From Lewinellaceae bacterium (GTDB lineage Bacteria > Bacteroidota > Bacteroidia > Chitinophagales > Saprospiraceae), in contig JADJFA010000019.1 of NCBI GenBank assembly GCA_016708875.1, positions 55,305 through 119,304 of the forward strand: 64,000 nt of DNA. The letters run 5' to 3'. Within the stretch, counting starts at the first letter, position 1, and each line of letters begins with the position of its first letter. Below are positions 7,999 through 15,918 of the stretch, piece by piece. A program made the translations under genes and the position numbers. Under the pieces are notes generated by a model, which did not search any database, was not told the origin of the DNA, and saw only the letters and a list, made by a program, of their open reading frames with translations.

Positions 7999-8331
7999 TT
8001 ACTCCTTTTCTTCTACATAGCGCCACTGAATTTCATCTTGCAGAAATTCGTGTGCGGCAATGATCGCTGTGTTAGGCAGGCGTTCGTAGAACTTGGAGAT
8101 TTCAATCTGCTCCTTGTTTTCCTGCACCTCTTCAATGGTATCGGTGTGTACGGCGAATTCCTCAAGCTTGCGCTGGATCTCCCATTTCAGATCGCTGGAA
8201 ATCTGGCGGGCACGCTTGCTGACGATGACGAGACTCTCGTATATATTACCGGTTTTATTCACCAGTTCGAGTACGTCGCGAGGCTGTACATTGGCGTCGA
8301 GGCCTTGGGCCTTGGTTTTGATATCGCTCAT
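7999..8331 (-). CDS. rpoZ: DNA-directed RNA polymerase omega subunit (Bacteroidota type)
   Basis: A 110-residue protein with the layout of Bacteroidota omega: a short tail, then SGN/TGNIYESLVIVSKRARQI, then a long charged helix and the C-terminal NTAIIAAHEFLQDEIQWRY. Omega helps fold and hold the beta' subunit. ATG 8331 fits because it gives the usual N-terminus, MSDIKTKAQGLDANVQPRD. It lies immediately downstream of bamD on the same strand, a gene order common in this phylum (bamD-rpoZ-coaBC), although coaBC lies elsewhere in this window. A TTTAGGC tandem word repeat lies just upstream. Confidence 0.88.
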   Translation of the reverse strand: MSDIKTKAQGLDANVQPRDVLELVNKTGNIYESLVIVSKRARQISSDLKWEIQRKLEEFAVHTDTIEEVQENKEQIEISKFYERLPNTAIIAAHEFLQDEIQWRYVEEKE

Positions 8332-8336
8332 TTTTT

Positions 8337-8368
8337 GACTTTAGGCTTTAGGCTTTAGGCCTTTAGCG
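8337..8368. repeat. TTTAGGC tandem words
   Basis: Three perfect and one imperfect CTTTAGG/TTTAGGC words in tandem between bamD and rpoZ. It resembles telomere repeats by chance only. I group it with the other intergenic word repeats. Confidence 0.6.
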
Positions 8369-8425
8369 TTTATTTACGATGTTGTCTATCAAGGGCTTAT
8401 GGTCAAAAGCCATAGCCGATGGTTG

Positions 8426-9247
8426 TCAAGTATTTTTCAATTTTTTCTTAACGGCCTTCTGGGCTTGTGTTGCGTCTTTTAGGGTCTCCTTAATTTCTTT
8501 AGAGTATTTGCCAGAAGGATATTTCTCCAAAAAATCATTACAACGGGTAGCAGATTCGCCGTAGCGCTCTTCCTTCTTTTCTACCACAGAGTTTTCAGCC
8601 AAAAGGAAACTTGCTTTGGCAATGAGGTAGCGAACGCGCTCTACATCAGGGCTTTCAGGGTAGTCGCGCAGGAGATTGTCAAAAGATATGACCGCCGATT
8701 GGTATTGCCGGAGATCGTAGTATAACTGGCCTTCTGCGAAGGCTTTTTGCTCAAGTTTGCGGCGGAGTTCGTCAATCAATGTATTGCACTCAGCCACCTT
8801 TTCAGACTTGGGGAAAAGGTTGACAAACACCTGAAATTCTTCAATAGCCGACTCTGAAGCCTTTTGGTCCAGACGAAAAGTGGGCGAAAGTTCGTAGTTG
8901 GAATAAGCCGACATAAAAGCGGCATCTTCTCGCAGCGGTGAATTGGTAAAAGTGTTGGAGAAATTCTTGAAATAGAAGGCCGCCAGCAGGTACTGTTTGG
9001 TTTTGTAATGGCATTGGGCGTATTCGTAATAGGCCTTTTCAGCACGGGCATCGCCGCGCAAAGTATTGATTACCAGTTCAAAAAGGGTTAGTGCACGCTG
9101 ATAATTCTTCTTTTCGTAGTATTTGAAAGCCGTAGTAAGGATCAGCTCTGCGTTGCCGCTCGTGCGCGTTCGCTCGAAGTTGCTTTTACAGGAGCTTGCC
9201 AAAAAAATAAGGGCAAAAAGCAGCGGCCAGCCAGACATTTTTCTCAT
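8426..9247 (-). CDS. bamD: Outer membrane protein assembly factor BamD
   Basis: A 273-residue lipoprotein with signal MRKMSGWPLLFALIFLASSC, whose Cys-20 is the likely lipidated residue. Five TPR-like helical pairs follow, for example ELILTTAFKYYEKKNYQRAL, KAYYEYAQCHYKTKQYLLAA, AIEEFQVFVNLFPKSEKVAE and AVISFDNLLRDYPESPD. BamD is the essential lipoprotein partner of BamA in inserting beta-barrel proteins into the outer membrane. The C-terminal Lys-rich tail ends KAVKKKLKNT. The length matches Bacteroidota BamD. A TACCTTTG box ends only 7 nt upstream of the ATG, suggesting a nearly leaderless transcript. rpoZ follows 94 bases downstream. Confidence 0.9.
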   Translation of the reverse strand: MRKMSGWPLLFALIFLASSCKSNFERTRTSGNAELILTTAFKYYEKKNYQRALTLFELVINTLRGDARAEKAYYEYAQCHYKTKQYLLAAFYFKNFSNTFTNSPLREDAAFMSAYSNYELSPTFRLDQKASESAIEEFQVFVNLFPKSEKVAECNTLIDELRRKLEQKAFAEGQLYYDLRQYQSAVISFDNLLRDYPESPDVERVRYLIAKASFLLAENSVVEKKEERYGESATRCNDFLEKYPSGKYSKEIKETLKDATQAQKAVKKKLKNT

Positions 9248-9254
9248 AGGGGCG

Positions 9255-9262
9255 CAAAGGTA
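9255..9262 (-). promoter_or_regulatory. -7 box of bamD promoter
   Basis: Reading the minus strand, TACCTTTG followed by GCGCCCC matches the Bacteroidota sigma-ABfr -7 consensus TAnnTTTG. It ends 7 nt before the bamD ATG. A TTG lies 23 nt upstream (9286-9288), slightly far for the -33 element. Confidence 0.6.
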
Positions 9263-9475
9263 AATATTGATGAGCGATAAAACCGCAAAATTTAAAAAGT
9301 GGGTTGCTTTTGAACGGAATTAGGTAGAATTAGTTTTATACAACTGCAAAGACTCAGCGATTAGGATGCCCATTGAACGTTGAGCGTTGCCCCAGTGCGG
9401 CCTTGGAGCAAAAAAAGGTGTTGGAAAAAAGTAAAGTTTGACATTTTAGGGTCAAAATTCATTTCAACACGTGCA

Positions 9476-9504
9476 TTGTTCATCAGCATTGAAAACTACC
9501 TTTG
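9476..9504 (+). promoter_or_regulatory. Bacteroidota-type promoter of paaA
   Basis: TTG (9476-9478), an 18-nt spacer and TACCTTTG (9497-9504), followed by CCGCCG. This fits the TTTG-N19-TAnnTTTG promoter of the phylum. The predicted start of transcription is near 9511, leaving a leader of about 80 nt before the ATG at 9593. Confidence 0.65.
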
Positions 9505-9592
9505 CCGCCGATTTTCAAGAAACCGCGTGAATTGCCTATTTCCGAAACTGTTAAGAACAGTTGGCAGATCACGATAAATCAGACTCAAAAAA

Positions 9593-10579
9593 ATGGCAGC
9601 CAGCGAACAAAATGCGCTAATAATTTCTCTTGAAGAGCAGTTTCAATCCAAAATTGACGCAGACATTCGTATCGAGCCAAAGGATTGGATGCCCGATTCT
9701 TACCGCAAAACGCTCCTTCGTCAAATTAGCCAGCACGCGCATTCTGAAATAGTAGGGATGCTCCCTGAAGGGGTTTGGATTACCCGTGCACCCTCCCTCA
9801 AACGCAAGCAAATCCTCCTCGCTAAGGTTCAGGACGAAGCCGGGCACGGCCTTTATCTATATGCTGCCGCTGAAACTCTTGGTATGGGCCGCGACGACAT
9901 GTACGAGGAACTCCACTCCGGCAAAGCAAAATATTCCTCCATTTTTAATTACCCTTCCAGCTCTTGGGCCGATGTAGGCGCTATTGGTTGGCTTGTAGAC
10001 GGCGCGGCGATTTTGAACCAGATACCCATTTGTCGGTGCTCTTACGGTCCTTATGCCCGCGCCATGGTACGGGTGTGCAAGGAGGAAAGTTTTCACCAAC
10101 GACAAGGTTTTGAGGTGTTGCTCACGCTGGCCAACGGTTCGCCAGAACAACGGGCTATGGCTCAGGACGCTATCAATCGCTGGTATTGGCCTTCGGTAAT
10201 GATGTTTGGCCCATCTGACGGTGAATCCACCCACAGCGAGCAAAGCATGCGCTGGAAAATCAAACGATTCAGCAATGATGAACTGCGTCAACGCTTTGTA
10301 GATATGGTAGCCGAACAAATCAAGGTGCTCGGCCTGCAACATCCCGATTCGGATTTGAAGTGGAATGCCGAGCGCGGGCACTACGATTTTGGCGCAATTG
10401 ACTGGGACGAATTTTGGAATGTGGTAAAAGGCAACGGCCCTTGCAATCGCGAACGCCTGGAAACCCGCCGCAAGGCTTGGGAAGAAGGGACCTGGGTACG
10501 CGAAGCAGCCGTGGCCTATGCCGAAAAGAAGAAGCAACGTTCAGAATCAATTGTAACATTAGCCGCGAAAGCCGCTTAA
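9593..10579 (+). CDS. paaA: Phenylacetyl-CoA epoxidase catalytic subunit PaaA-like
   Basis: A 328-residue di-iron oxygenase subunit. PaaA, with PaaBCDE, converts phenylacetyl-CoA to the ring-1,2-epoxide. The ligand motifs of the four-helix bundle are visible: KVQDEAGHG (E-x-x-H) near residue 82 and KEESFHQ (E-x-x-H) near residue 166. The diagnostic segments ITRAPSLKRKQILLAKVQDE and PSDGESTHSEQSMRWKIKR are also present. The length is normal and the frame is intact. The partner genes paaB-E and other paa genes are not in the neighbourhood: a SET protein and nhaA follow, and bamD is divergent. It may therefore work with partners encoded elsewhere, or be a stand-alone homolog. Confidence 0.9.
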   Translation: MAASEQNALIISLEEQFQSKIDADIRIEPKDWMPDSYRKTLLRQISQHAHSEIVGMLPEGVWITRAPSLKRKQILLAKVQDEAGHGLYLYAAAETLGMGRDDMYEELHSGKAKYSSIFNYPSSSWADVGAIGWLVDGAAILNQIPICRCSYGPYARAMVRVCKEESFHQRQGFEVLLTLANGSPEQRAMAQDAINRWYWPSVMMFGPSDGESTHSEQSMRWKIKRFSNDELRQRFVDMVAEQIKVLGLQHPDSDLKWNAERGHYDFGAIDWDEFWNVVKGNGPCNRERLETRRKAWEEGTWVREAAVAYAEKKKQRSESIVTLAAKAA

Positions 10580-10611
10580 AGACATACACTTCAAACCTGG
10601 GAGAATAAGGC

Positions 10612-10771
10612 TTTTTTGATTGACGATTGATGAGTACATGATTTATGATTGTTGAATTGATGGGCGATTTTGGAAGTTTTGATGGATGATTGATGGGAGA
10701 TCGGCAATCGAAAATCAAACCTCTACCTCAACAATCATAAATCATGTACTCATCAATCGTCAATCAAAAAA
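10612..10771. repeat. Perfect 44-bp inverted repeat with word-like arms
   Basis: Arms 10612-10655 and 10728-10771 are exact reverse complements and are rich in GATTGAT/GATTGTTGA words. The 72-nt loop (10656-10727) continues the same vocabulary (GATGGATGATTGATGGG). It sits between paaA and the SET gene, both on the + strand, so it could end the paaA transcript. Confidence 0.78.
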
Positions 10772-10823
10772 ATTCTGAACCACCTCCATATATTCAGGCC
10801 TCAGCCTTGACTTCTTACTCCCA

Positions 10824-11213
10824 ATGTCTCTCCAACAAGCACCCATATTTGTAGCCTATTCCGAATTGCACGGTAAGGGTGTTTTCGCTGGCCGCGACAT
10901 CGAGGAAGGCGAAGTGCTGGAGATTTGCCCAATCATTTTGTTCCCAAAAGAAGAACTGGCCGATGTGCGCAAGACCGTGCTCGATGATTACTATTTTGAT
11001 TGGGGCGAGCGTGGCGAATGGTTCGCATTTTGTCTCGGCTTTGGTTCGCTTTACAACCATTCTTATACTCCAAACGCAGAATATGGGATGGACTTCGAGG
11101 CCCAAACCATTGATTTTTACTGCATTAAGCCCATTCCTGCCGGCTCGGAAATTCTCATCAACTACAACGGAGATGCCAATAATCACGAAAAAGTGTGGTT
11201 TGAAAAAGAATGA
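10824..11213 (+). CDS. SET domain-containing protein
   Basis: A 129-residue protein that is essentially one SET domain, the fold of protein lysine methyltransferases that use S-adenosylmethionine. The N-terminal SELHGKGVFAGRDIEEGEVL is the first SET motif. LYNHSYTPNAEY is the N-H-S-x-x-P-N cofactor and knot motif. IPAGSEILINYNGD is the final E-L-x-x-Y motif. No pre- or post-SET cysteine clusters are present. Bacterial stand-alone SET proteins of this size are common in Bacteroidota, and their substrates are unknown. It is followed 37 bases later by nhaA. Confidence 0.85.
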   Translation: MSLQQAPIFVAYSELHGKGVFAGRDIEEGEVLEICPIILFPKEELADVRKTVLDDYYFDWGERGEWFAFCLGFGSLYNHSYTPNAEYGMDFEAQTIDFYCIKPIPAGSEILINYNGDANNHEKVWFEKE

Positions 11214-11250
11214 TTGAGCGATTAAACAGAAGGCAGATAGCCGAATTGTT

Positions 11251-12405
11251 ATGAAATTAACCCAGCTGTACAAAGAGTTTTTCGAGAGCGAGAAATCTGG
11301 GGGGATTGTCTTGATCGCCTGCACCTTGCTCTCTCTGGTGTTGGCTAACTCTGCCTATGCTGAGCAATACTTCCATTTTTGGCATTATGAGCTTGCTGGA
11401 AGGCCAATCGAGTTTTGGGTCAACGATGGCTTGATGGCTATTTTTTTCCTTTTGATTGGACTGGAAATTGAGCGGGAGGTGTATATCGGGGAACTCTCCA
11501 GCTTCAAGAACGCCATGCTCCCGATGGCTGCCGCGTTGGGAGGAGCAATTGTACCTGCCTTAATACATTTTGGATTCAACCACGGAACGGAATACCAGAC
11601 CGGTTTTGGGGTTCCGATGGCGACTGACATTGCCTTTTCTCTTGGCATTTTATCCCTTTTGGGCAAACGTGTCCCCAACGCTTTGAAGATATTTTTAACG
11701 GCAATGGCAATTATTGACGATTTGTTGGCCATCATTATCATTGCCATTTTCTATTCAAAGGGATTTTCCTTAGGGTATTTCACTTTGTCCATAATCGTAT
11801 TTGGGGTATTGCTCGCGCTCAACAGACTTAAGGTGAAAGCCTTATGGATTTATTTGGTTTTGGGGCTTTTCATGTGGTATTTTATGCTCCAGTCTGGTAT
11901 TCATGCTACTATAACGGGAGTTTTGCTTGCCTTTGCTATCCCGTTTGGTAAAGGGGATAAATCGTCAACCTCTTACAAACTGCAACACAATCTGCACTTG
12001 CCCGTAGCATTTATTATCCTGCCCTTGTTCGCCTTGGCGAATACGGGGATACGGGTGCCAGATGACTGGGTAGGCGGACTGCTCTCTGCCAATAGCCTGG
12101 GCATTGCATCGGGTTTGGTATTTGGAAAACCAATAGGCATTCTGCTGTTTTCGCTACTTGCGGTCGCCACTGGCTTGTGTGTACTTCCTTCTCCAATAAC
12201 GAGGCGACATCTATTGGGAGTCGGTTTTTTGGCGGGAATAGGGTTTACAATGTCAATATTTATCACACTTTTAGCATTTGAATCAAATATCGTGATCGTT
12301 CATTCAAAGATCGCAATACTGGTCGCATCCCTTGTTGCAGGAGCAATCGGGTTTGTAATTTTGAAATTTACACTTTCTCAAAAACCAACTATAGACGAGG
12401 ATTGA
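11251..12405 (+). CDS. nhaA: Na+/H+ antiporter NhaA
   Basis: A 384-residue inner membrane antiporter that expels Na+ in exchange for protons. The family landmarks are present: LMAIFFLLIGLEIEREVYIG, ATDIAFSLG (the Asp equivalent to D133), the ion-binding pair in MAIIDDLLAI (equivalent to D163/D164), and the C-terminal GVGFLAGIGFTMSIFITLLAF. About twelve hydrophobic segments can be counted. The frame is intact and the length is normal. It is followed at once by xseB, and there is no nearby NhaR-like regulator. Confidence 0.95.
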   Translation: MKLTQLYKEFFESEKSGGIVLIACTLLSLVLANSAYAEQYFHFWHYELAGRPIEFWVNDGLMAIFFLLIGLEIEREVYIGELSSFKNAMLPMAAALGGAIVPALIHFGFNHGTEYQTGFGVPMATDIAFSLGILSLLGKRVPNALKIFLTAMAIIDDLLAIIIIAIFYSKGFSLGYFTLSIIVFGVLLALNRLKVKALWIYLVLGLFMWYFMLQSGIHATITGVLLAFAIPFGKGDKSSTSYKLQHNLHLPVAFIILPLFALANTGIRVPDDWVGGLLSANSLGIASGLVFGKPIGILLFSLLAVATGLCVLPSPITRRHLLGVGFLAGIGFTMSIFITLLAFESNIVIVHSKIAILVASLVAGAIGFVILKFTLSQKPTIDED

Positions 12406-12449
12406 GCAACGGAAAATCAAAAACCAAAACTTTCATCATCAATAAGAAC

Positions 12450-12647
12450 ATGAAAAATCAACAACCAGAAGAAACTACCTACCAAACGGCTTGGACGGAA
12501 CTGCAAAAAATCGTGAATGACCTGCAAGGCGGCTCGGTGGGCATTGACGAACTCACTGATAAAATCGAGCGTGCCGCTGAACTGGTGCGTTTTTGTCGCG
12601 AAAGGCTTCGCTCTACAGAAGATGCTGTGGGGAGGTTGGGGCAGTAG
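12450..12647 (+). CDS. xseB: Exodeoxyribonuclease VII small subunit
   Basis: About 65 residues. XseB joins the large subunit XseA to degrade single-stranded DNA. The core TYQTAWTELQKIVNDLQGGSVGIDELTDKI and AAELVRFCRERLRSTEDAV is typical of the two-helix family. ATG 12450 is preferred over an upstream non-ATG start, which would overlap the nhaA stop. After STEDAV the protein ends in GRLGQ. The DNA there enters a GCAGTAGCAG word stretch and a palindromic element, so the natural C-terminus may have been replaced. xseA is not in the window. Confidence 0.85.
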   Translation: MKNQQPEETTYQTAWTELQKIVNDLQGGSVGIDELTDKIERAAELVRFCRERLRSTEDAVGRLGQ

Positions 12648-12654
12648 CAGTTTT

Positions 12655-12713
12655 ACCCGCCATAGCTTCCCGCCGCCGCCAATGGCTAAGGCGAGTAAAA
12701 GCGAAGGCGGGGG
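12655..12713. repeat. CCCGCC-TAGC palindromic element, copy 2 (expanded)
   Basis: Begins ACCCGCCATAGCTTCCCGCC and ends GCGAAGGCGGGGG, enclosing AATGGCTAAGGC. It is an expanded or rearranged version of the 27-nt element at 1531-1557 and lies directly after xseB. Confidence 0.6.
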
Positions 12714-12754
12714 CAGATTTGGGTAAAATCAAATTTCAAAAGGCTCAAAAACAG

Positions 12755-12788
12755 GAACGCCCGGCATCTGCAAAGATACCGGGCGTTC
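12755..12788. terminator. Intrinsic terminator hairpin
   Basis: GAACGCCCGG (12755-12764) pairs with CCGGGCGTTC (12779-12788) around a 14-nt loop. It separates xseB (+) from the convergent outer-membrane protein gene (-). Confidence 0.75.
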
Positions 12789-12806
12789 GCGCTTTATGGT
12801 TGAAAA

Positions 12807-13361
12807 TCAGCGCTTATGCTGCTTTTTACCGCCGACTTTGTCCCAAATTTTCCAGTCTTTAATTTTCTTGCGCTCGCGCTTTTCGATGATGTAACGCAAG
12901 GAAACCGATGCTCCGTTCCATTCAAATGGGCGGGATTGATCGCCTGACAGATGGAGTTCTGGTTTCCAGTCCACCGCTAAATTGATCCTCCCTAAGGAGA
13001 CTTCGAGGCCCGCTATTCCACTCAATCCCATTACATTTTCGTGCAGATCACTGGCATCGCGTACAGAATTTTGCTGCCAGTAATAGTGGGCTCCCAGGCC
13101 GGTGTAGAAATTCGTGCCCCGGAACAAGATTTTGCGGTGCTTCTCTGCAAGCAGGGTAACACCAATGTCTTTTGAAGCAATGAGCGGGGTGTGCAGGATT
13201 CCCTCGACCGTCCAGCCGTTTTTGATGTATTGTTGTGCGGTGAGAGACAGGCCGTTGTCGAATCGGATGCCTGCGGCTGTTTTGTATTTCTGGGCAAAAG
13301 TCGGGGTCGTGAGGAGGAGAGCGAATAAAAGCGTGCTTAGGAAAAATCGGATCTTTGTCAT
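12807..13361 (-). CDS. Exported outer-membrane-like protein, function unknown
   Basis: About 184 residues from ATG 13361, which opens the signal peptide MTKIRFFLSTLLFALLLTTPTFAQ. The mature part alternates polar and hydrophobic residues in short strands, for example TAAGIRFDNGLSLTAQQYI, WTVEGILHTPL and INLAVDWKPELHLSG, with NGASVSLRYIIEKR near the end. This is the pattern of small outer-membrane beta-barrels. The C-terminus is unusual: a basic tail (KRERKKIKDWKIWDKVGGKKQHKR) replaces the usual terminal aromatic residue. I recognise no named family. Confidence 0.65.
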   Translation of the reverse strand: MTKIRFFLSTLLFALLLTTPTFAQKYKTAAGIRFDNGLSLTAQQYIKNGWTVEGILHTPLIASKDIGVTLLAEKHRKILFRGTNFYTGLGAHYYWQQNSVRDASDLHENVMGLSGIAGLEVSLGRINLAVDWKPELHLSGDQSRPFEWNGASVSLRYIIEKRERKKIKDWKIWDKVGGKKQHKR

Positions 13362-13510
13362 GAGCATTTTTGTCTCGTTTTGTGTAAAACTGTTGCCCAA
13401 ACGGGACGGATCGCGGGGTGTTTTTCAAGGAAAAATCGTTTAATGAATTTTTAACCGAAACCCGCCCTATTTTGCGCCCAAGTGTTAAAAACAGGTAGAA
13501 CAAACGCGCA

Positions 13511-14334
13511 ATGAACTTCTTCCAGATCGGCGAATTTTTCCGCTTTTATGGTGCTGCGATTACAAAATATCAACTCCACTCTCCTTTTGTGTTTGAGTTG
13601 GCCTGTGCCGTGTTGGAAGACGAACGCTGGTTCTATGCTTTCCGCGACGTGGAAAAGGTGCGTGAAAAAATGTTGTCGAGCGATGTGGCTGTGAGCGTAG
13701 TGGATTTTGGAACGGGTGGCGAGCATGAGAAACTGCCTGTAGAAAAAAAGAGAAGCGTTCGGAGCATTGCGAGGCAGGCAGGAAGCTCAGCGGGACAGGG
13801 TCAAATGCTGTTTCGATTGGCCACTCACCTGCGGCCAAACACCATGCTCGAACTTGGTACATCTGTTGGAATAGGCGCGATGTACCTGGCGTCTGCACAA
13901 AGGGAGGCAAGGCTTGTGACGCTGGAAGGCAGTCCTGAAATAGCCCATATCGCGCGCATGAATCTGGATTTGCTGGGACTGGCAAAAAACGTCGAAGTGA
14001 GGGAAGGTCCATTCGAGCATACATTGTCGTCCGGGCTGCAAGAATTGCAACAGTTAGATTTTGTGTTTTTTGATGGCAATCACCGCTCTGAACCTACCCT
14101 TCGCTATTTTGAAGAGTGCCTGGCTTTTGCCCACGAAAAAACGGTGTTTGTGTTCGACGACATGCATTGGTCACAAGGTATGGCTGAGGCATGGCAAAAG
14201 ATCAAAACCATCCTCGCGTGACGTTGACGATGGATTTTTTTGAACTTTCGCTGGTATTTATTGACCCTGATTTCCGGGAAAAACAACATTTCGAAATCCT
14301 GCCCGTCTGCTGGAAGCCATGGAGGCTTTTTTAA
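13511..14334 (+). CDS. O-methyltransferase-like SAM-dependent methyltransferase (one frameshift)
   Basis: The first 236 residues carry a class I methyltransferase fold: MLELGTSVGIGAMYLASA (SAM-binding motif I), LVTLEGSPEIAHIARMNL (motif II acid) and LDFVFFDGNHRSEPTLRYFE (the metal/substrate D-x-N-H motif typical of O-methyltransferases). The frame then stops at 14221. Shifting by one base near 14208 restores HPRVTLTMDFFELSLVFID and a normal ending at 14334. This C-terminal strand pair is expected in the family, so one base is missing there. The substrate is unknown. Confidence 0.78.
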
Positions 14335-14433
14335 TGAAGTGATGAAGTGATGAAGTGATTTGGTCCCCAAATCGAAAATAATCGATCTCCAATCAACAAA
14401 TAACCAATCCCCATATCAACAAATAACCAATCC
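14335..14433. repeat. GAAGTGAT and ACCAATCC word repeats
   Basis: Three tandem GAAGTGAT words are followed, after CCCCAAATCG, by two copies of a CAACAAATAACCAATCC word. It fills the whole gap between the methyltransferase and the MATE gene. Confidence 0.6.
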
Positions 14434-15774
14434 TTGCTACTCGACCTTTCATATCGCCAGATTTGGAGAATCTCCGCACCGATTATGCTCGGCTCGGCGG
14501 TGCAAAATGTGATTGCCCTGAGTGATGCGGTTTTGCTGTACCATAAAGGCGAAGTGGAATTTGCCGCGATGGGTTTTGTTGGGGTTTTTTACATCACCAT
14601 TGCAGCCATCGGGTTTTCGTTTTCGAGGGGCGGGCAGATCATGATTGCACGTCGAATGGGCGAGTTAAAGCCAGACGCAGTTGGCCATACCTTCCACACC
14701 ATGCTGCTTTTCGAGCTGGCTTTGGCTTTGCTGATGTGGGCATTTATGCGTTTTGGAACGGGTTGGTTTTTCCAGTTTTTCTTGGAAAACTCTCCAGAAG
14801 TTTACAAAAAAAGCCTCGAATACATTCATTACCGATCCTACGGGGTCTTTTTTAGTTATGGGGGTGTAGCGCTTATCTCCCTGTATTCGGGCATTGCCAG
14901 GCCGCGGATTATTTTGGCTACTACATTGTTATTGGCAGGGGTAAATCTCGTGCTGAACTACGCGCTGATATTCGGAAAATTCGGTCTTCCGGAAATGGGC
15001 ATCGGCGGATCCGGGCTGGCGAGCAGCATCGCGGAAGGGGTGGCATTTGTATTCTTTGTGGTTTACATGATTTTTGATAAAGCGAATCGCCCACTTCACA
15101 TATTTTCCATTCCCAAACCTGATTGGCCAATGACGATGCAGCAACTCCGCATTGCGCTGCCAATCGTGGCGCAAGCGGCGGTAGGGCAGGGGAGTTGGGT
15201 GTTTTTCTTTGGAATGGTGGAGAATTTGGGCGAACGCCCGCTGGCCATTTCAAACCTCGCCAGAATGGTGTATCTCTTGCTTTCCATTCCACTTTGGGGC
15301 TTTTCTACCGGCGTGAATACCTTGGTTTCCAATCTTATAGGCCAAAACCGACATGCTGAAGTCCTGGCAGCAGCCTGGAAAACAGGCAAACTATGCTAAT
15401 TTGTAACAATGGTAATGGCAGTTCCCATTCTCTTGTTTCCAGGCCAATTGCTATACCCGCTTTTGGGAAAAGACGATATGAGCCTGATCACAGAAACCCA
15501 GCCAGTATTCTATTTCCTACTGGGATTACTTACCTTCTCCACATTTGGCGCCGTTTTGATGAATGCACTGTCTGGCACTGGCGCGACTTGGTTTGGCCTG
15601 AAACTCCAGACCTTTTGCATAGCCATGTACCTTGGTTATGTTTACTGGGTGACGAATTTTACGCACTTGGGTTTATTGTGGGTTTGGGCTGCAGAGTTGC
15701 TCTATTGGGCCGTTATGATCGTGTTTATTCTGTTTTATTTAAGGTCTGAGAAATGGCATTCGATGCGTTTTTGA
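14434..15774 (+). CDS. MATE-family efflux transporter (in-frame stop)
   Basis: A multidrug/toxin exporter that swaps H+ or Na+ for organic cations in the inner membrane. From TTG 14434 the protein starts LLDLSYRQIWRISAPIMLGS, the usual MATE entry helix. It has twelve-helix character, and GIGGSGLASSIAEG and WGFSTGVNTLVSNLIGQNR are recognisable MATE segments. The frame meets TAA at 15397-15399 and continues in the same frame with FVTMVMAVPILLFPGQLLYP to 15774, which is the expected second half. The break is therefore a nonsense codon in mid-gene, not a frameshift. It may be a single-base error or a real inactivation. Confidence 0.8.
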
Positions 15775-15918
15775 CAGGCCACGTTGTTGGCTGTTTTGTG
15801 CCAATTTAAAAAAAATAAGTATGGATTGCAAGTAGTTTTGGCAGAAAGCCTTTGTTTCGCATTGCGAATTCGCATTATTTTTCTTCGAGCGCATTCGTTT
15901 TACCAAAACTCTATTCAA

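Larger units (their letters stand above)
9248..9592. other. Divergent intergenic region bamD/paaA
   Basis: 345 nt without a supportable gene. It holds the bamD -7 box at one end and a complete promoter for paaA at 9476-9504. I see no hairpin of note and no RNA gene. Confidence 0.6.

Noticed and set aside
8337..8368. Telomere-like TTTAGGC repeats
   Set aside because: Only four units, in a bacterial gap, and similar word repeats of other sequence occur throughout. No telomere is implied.
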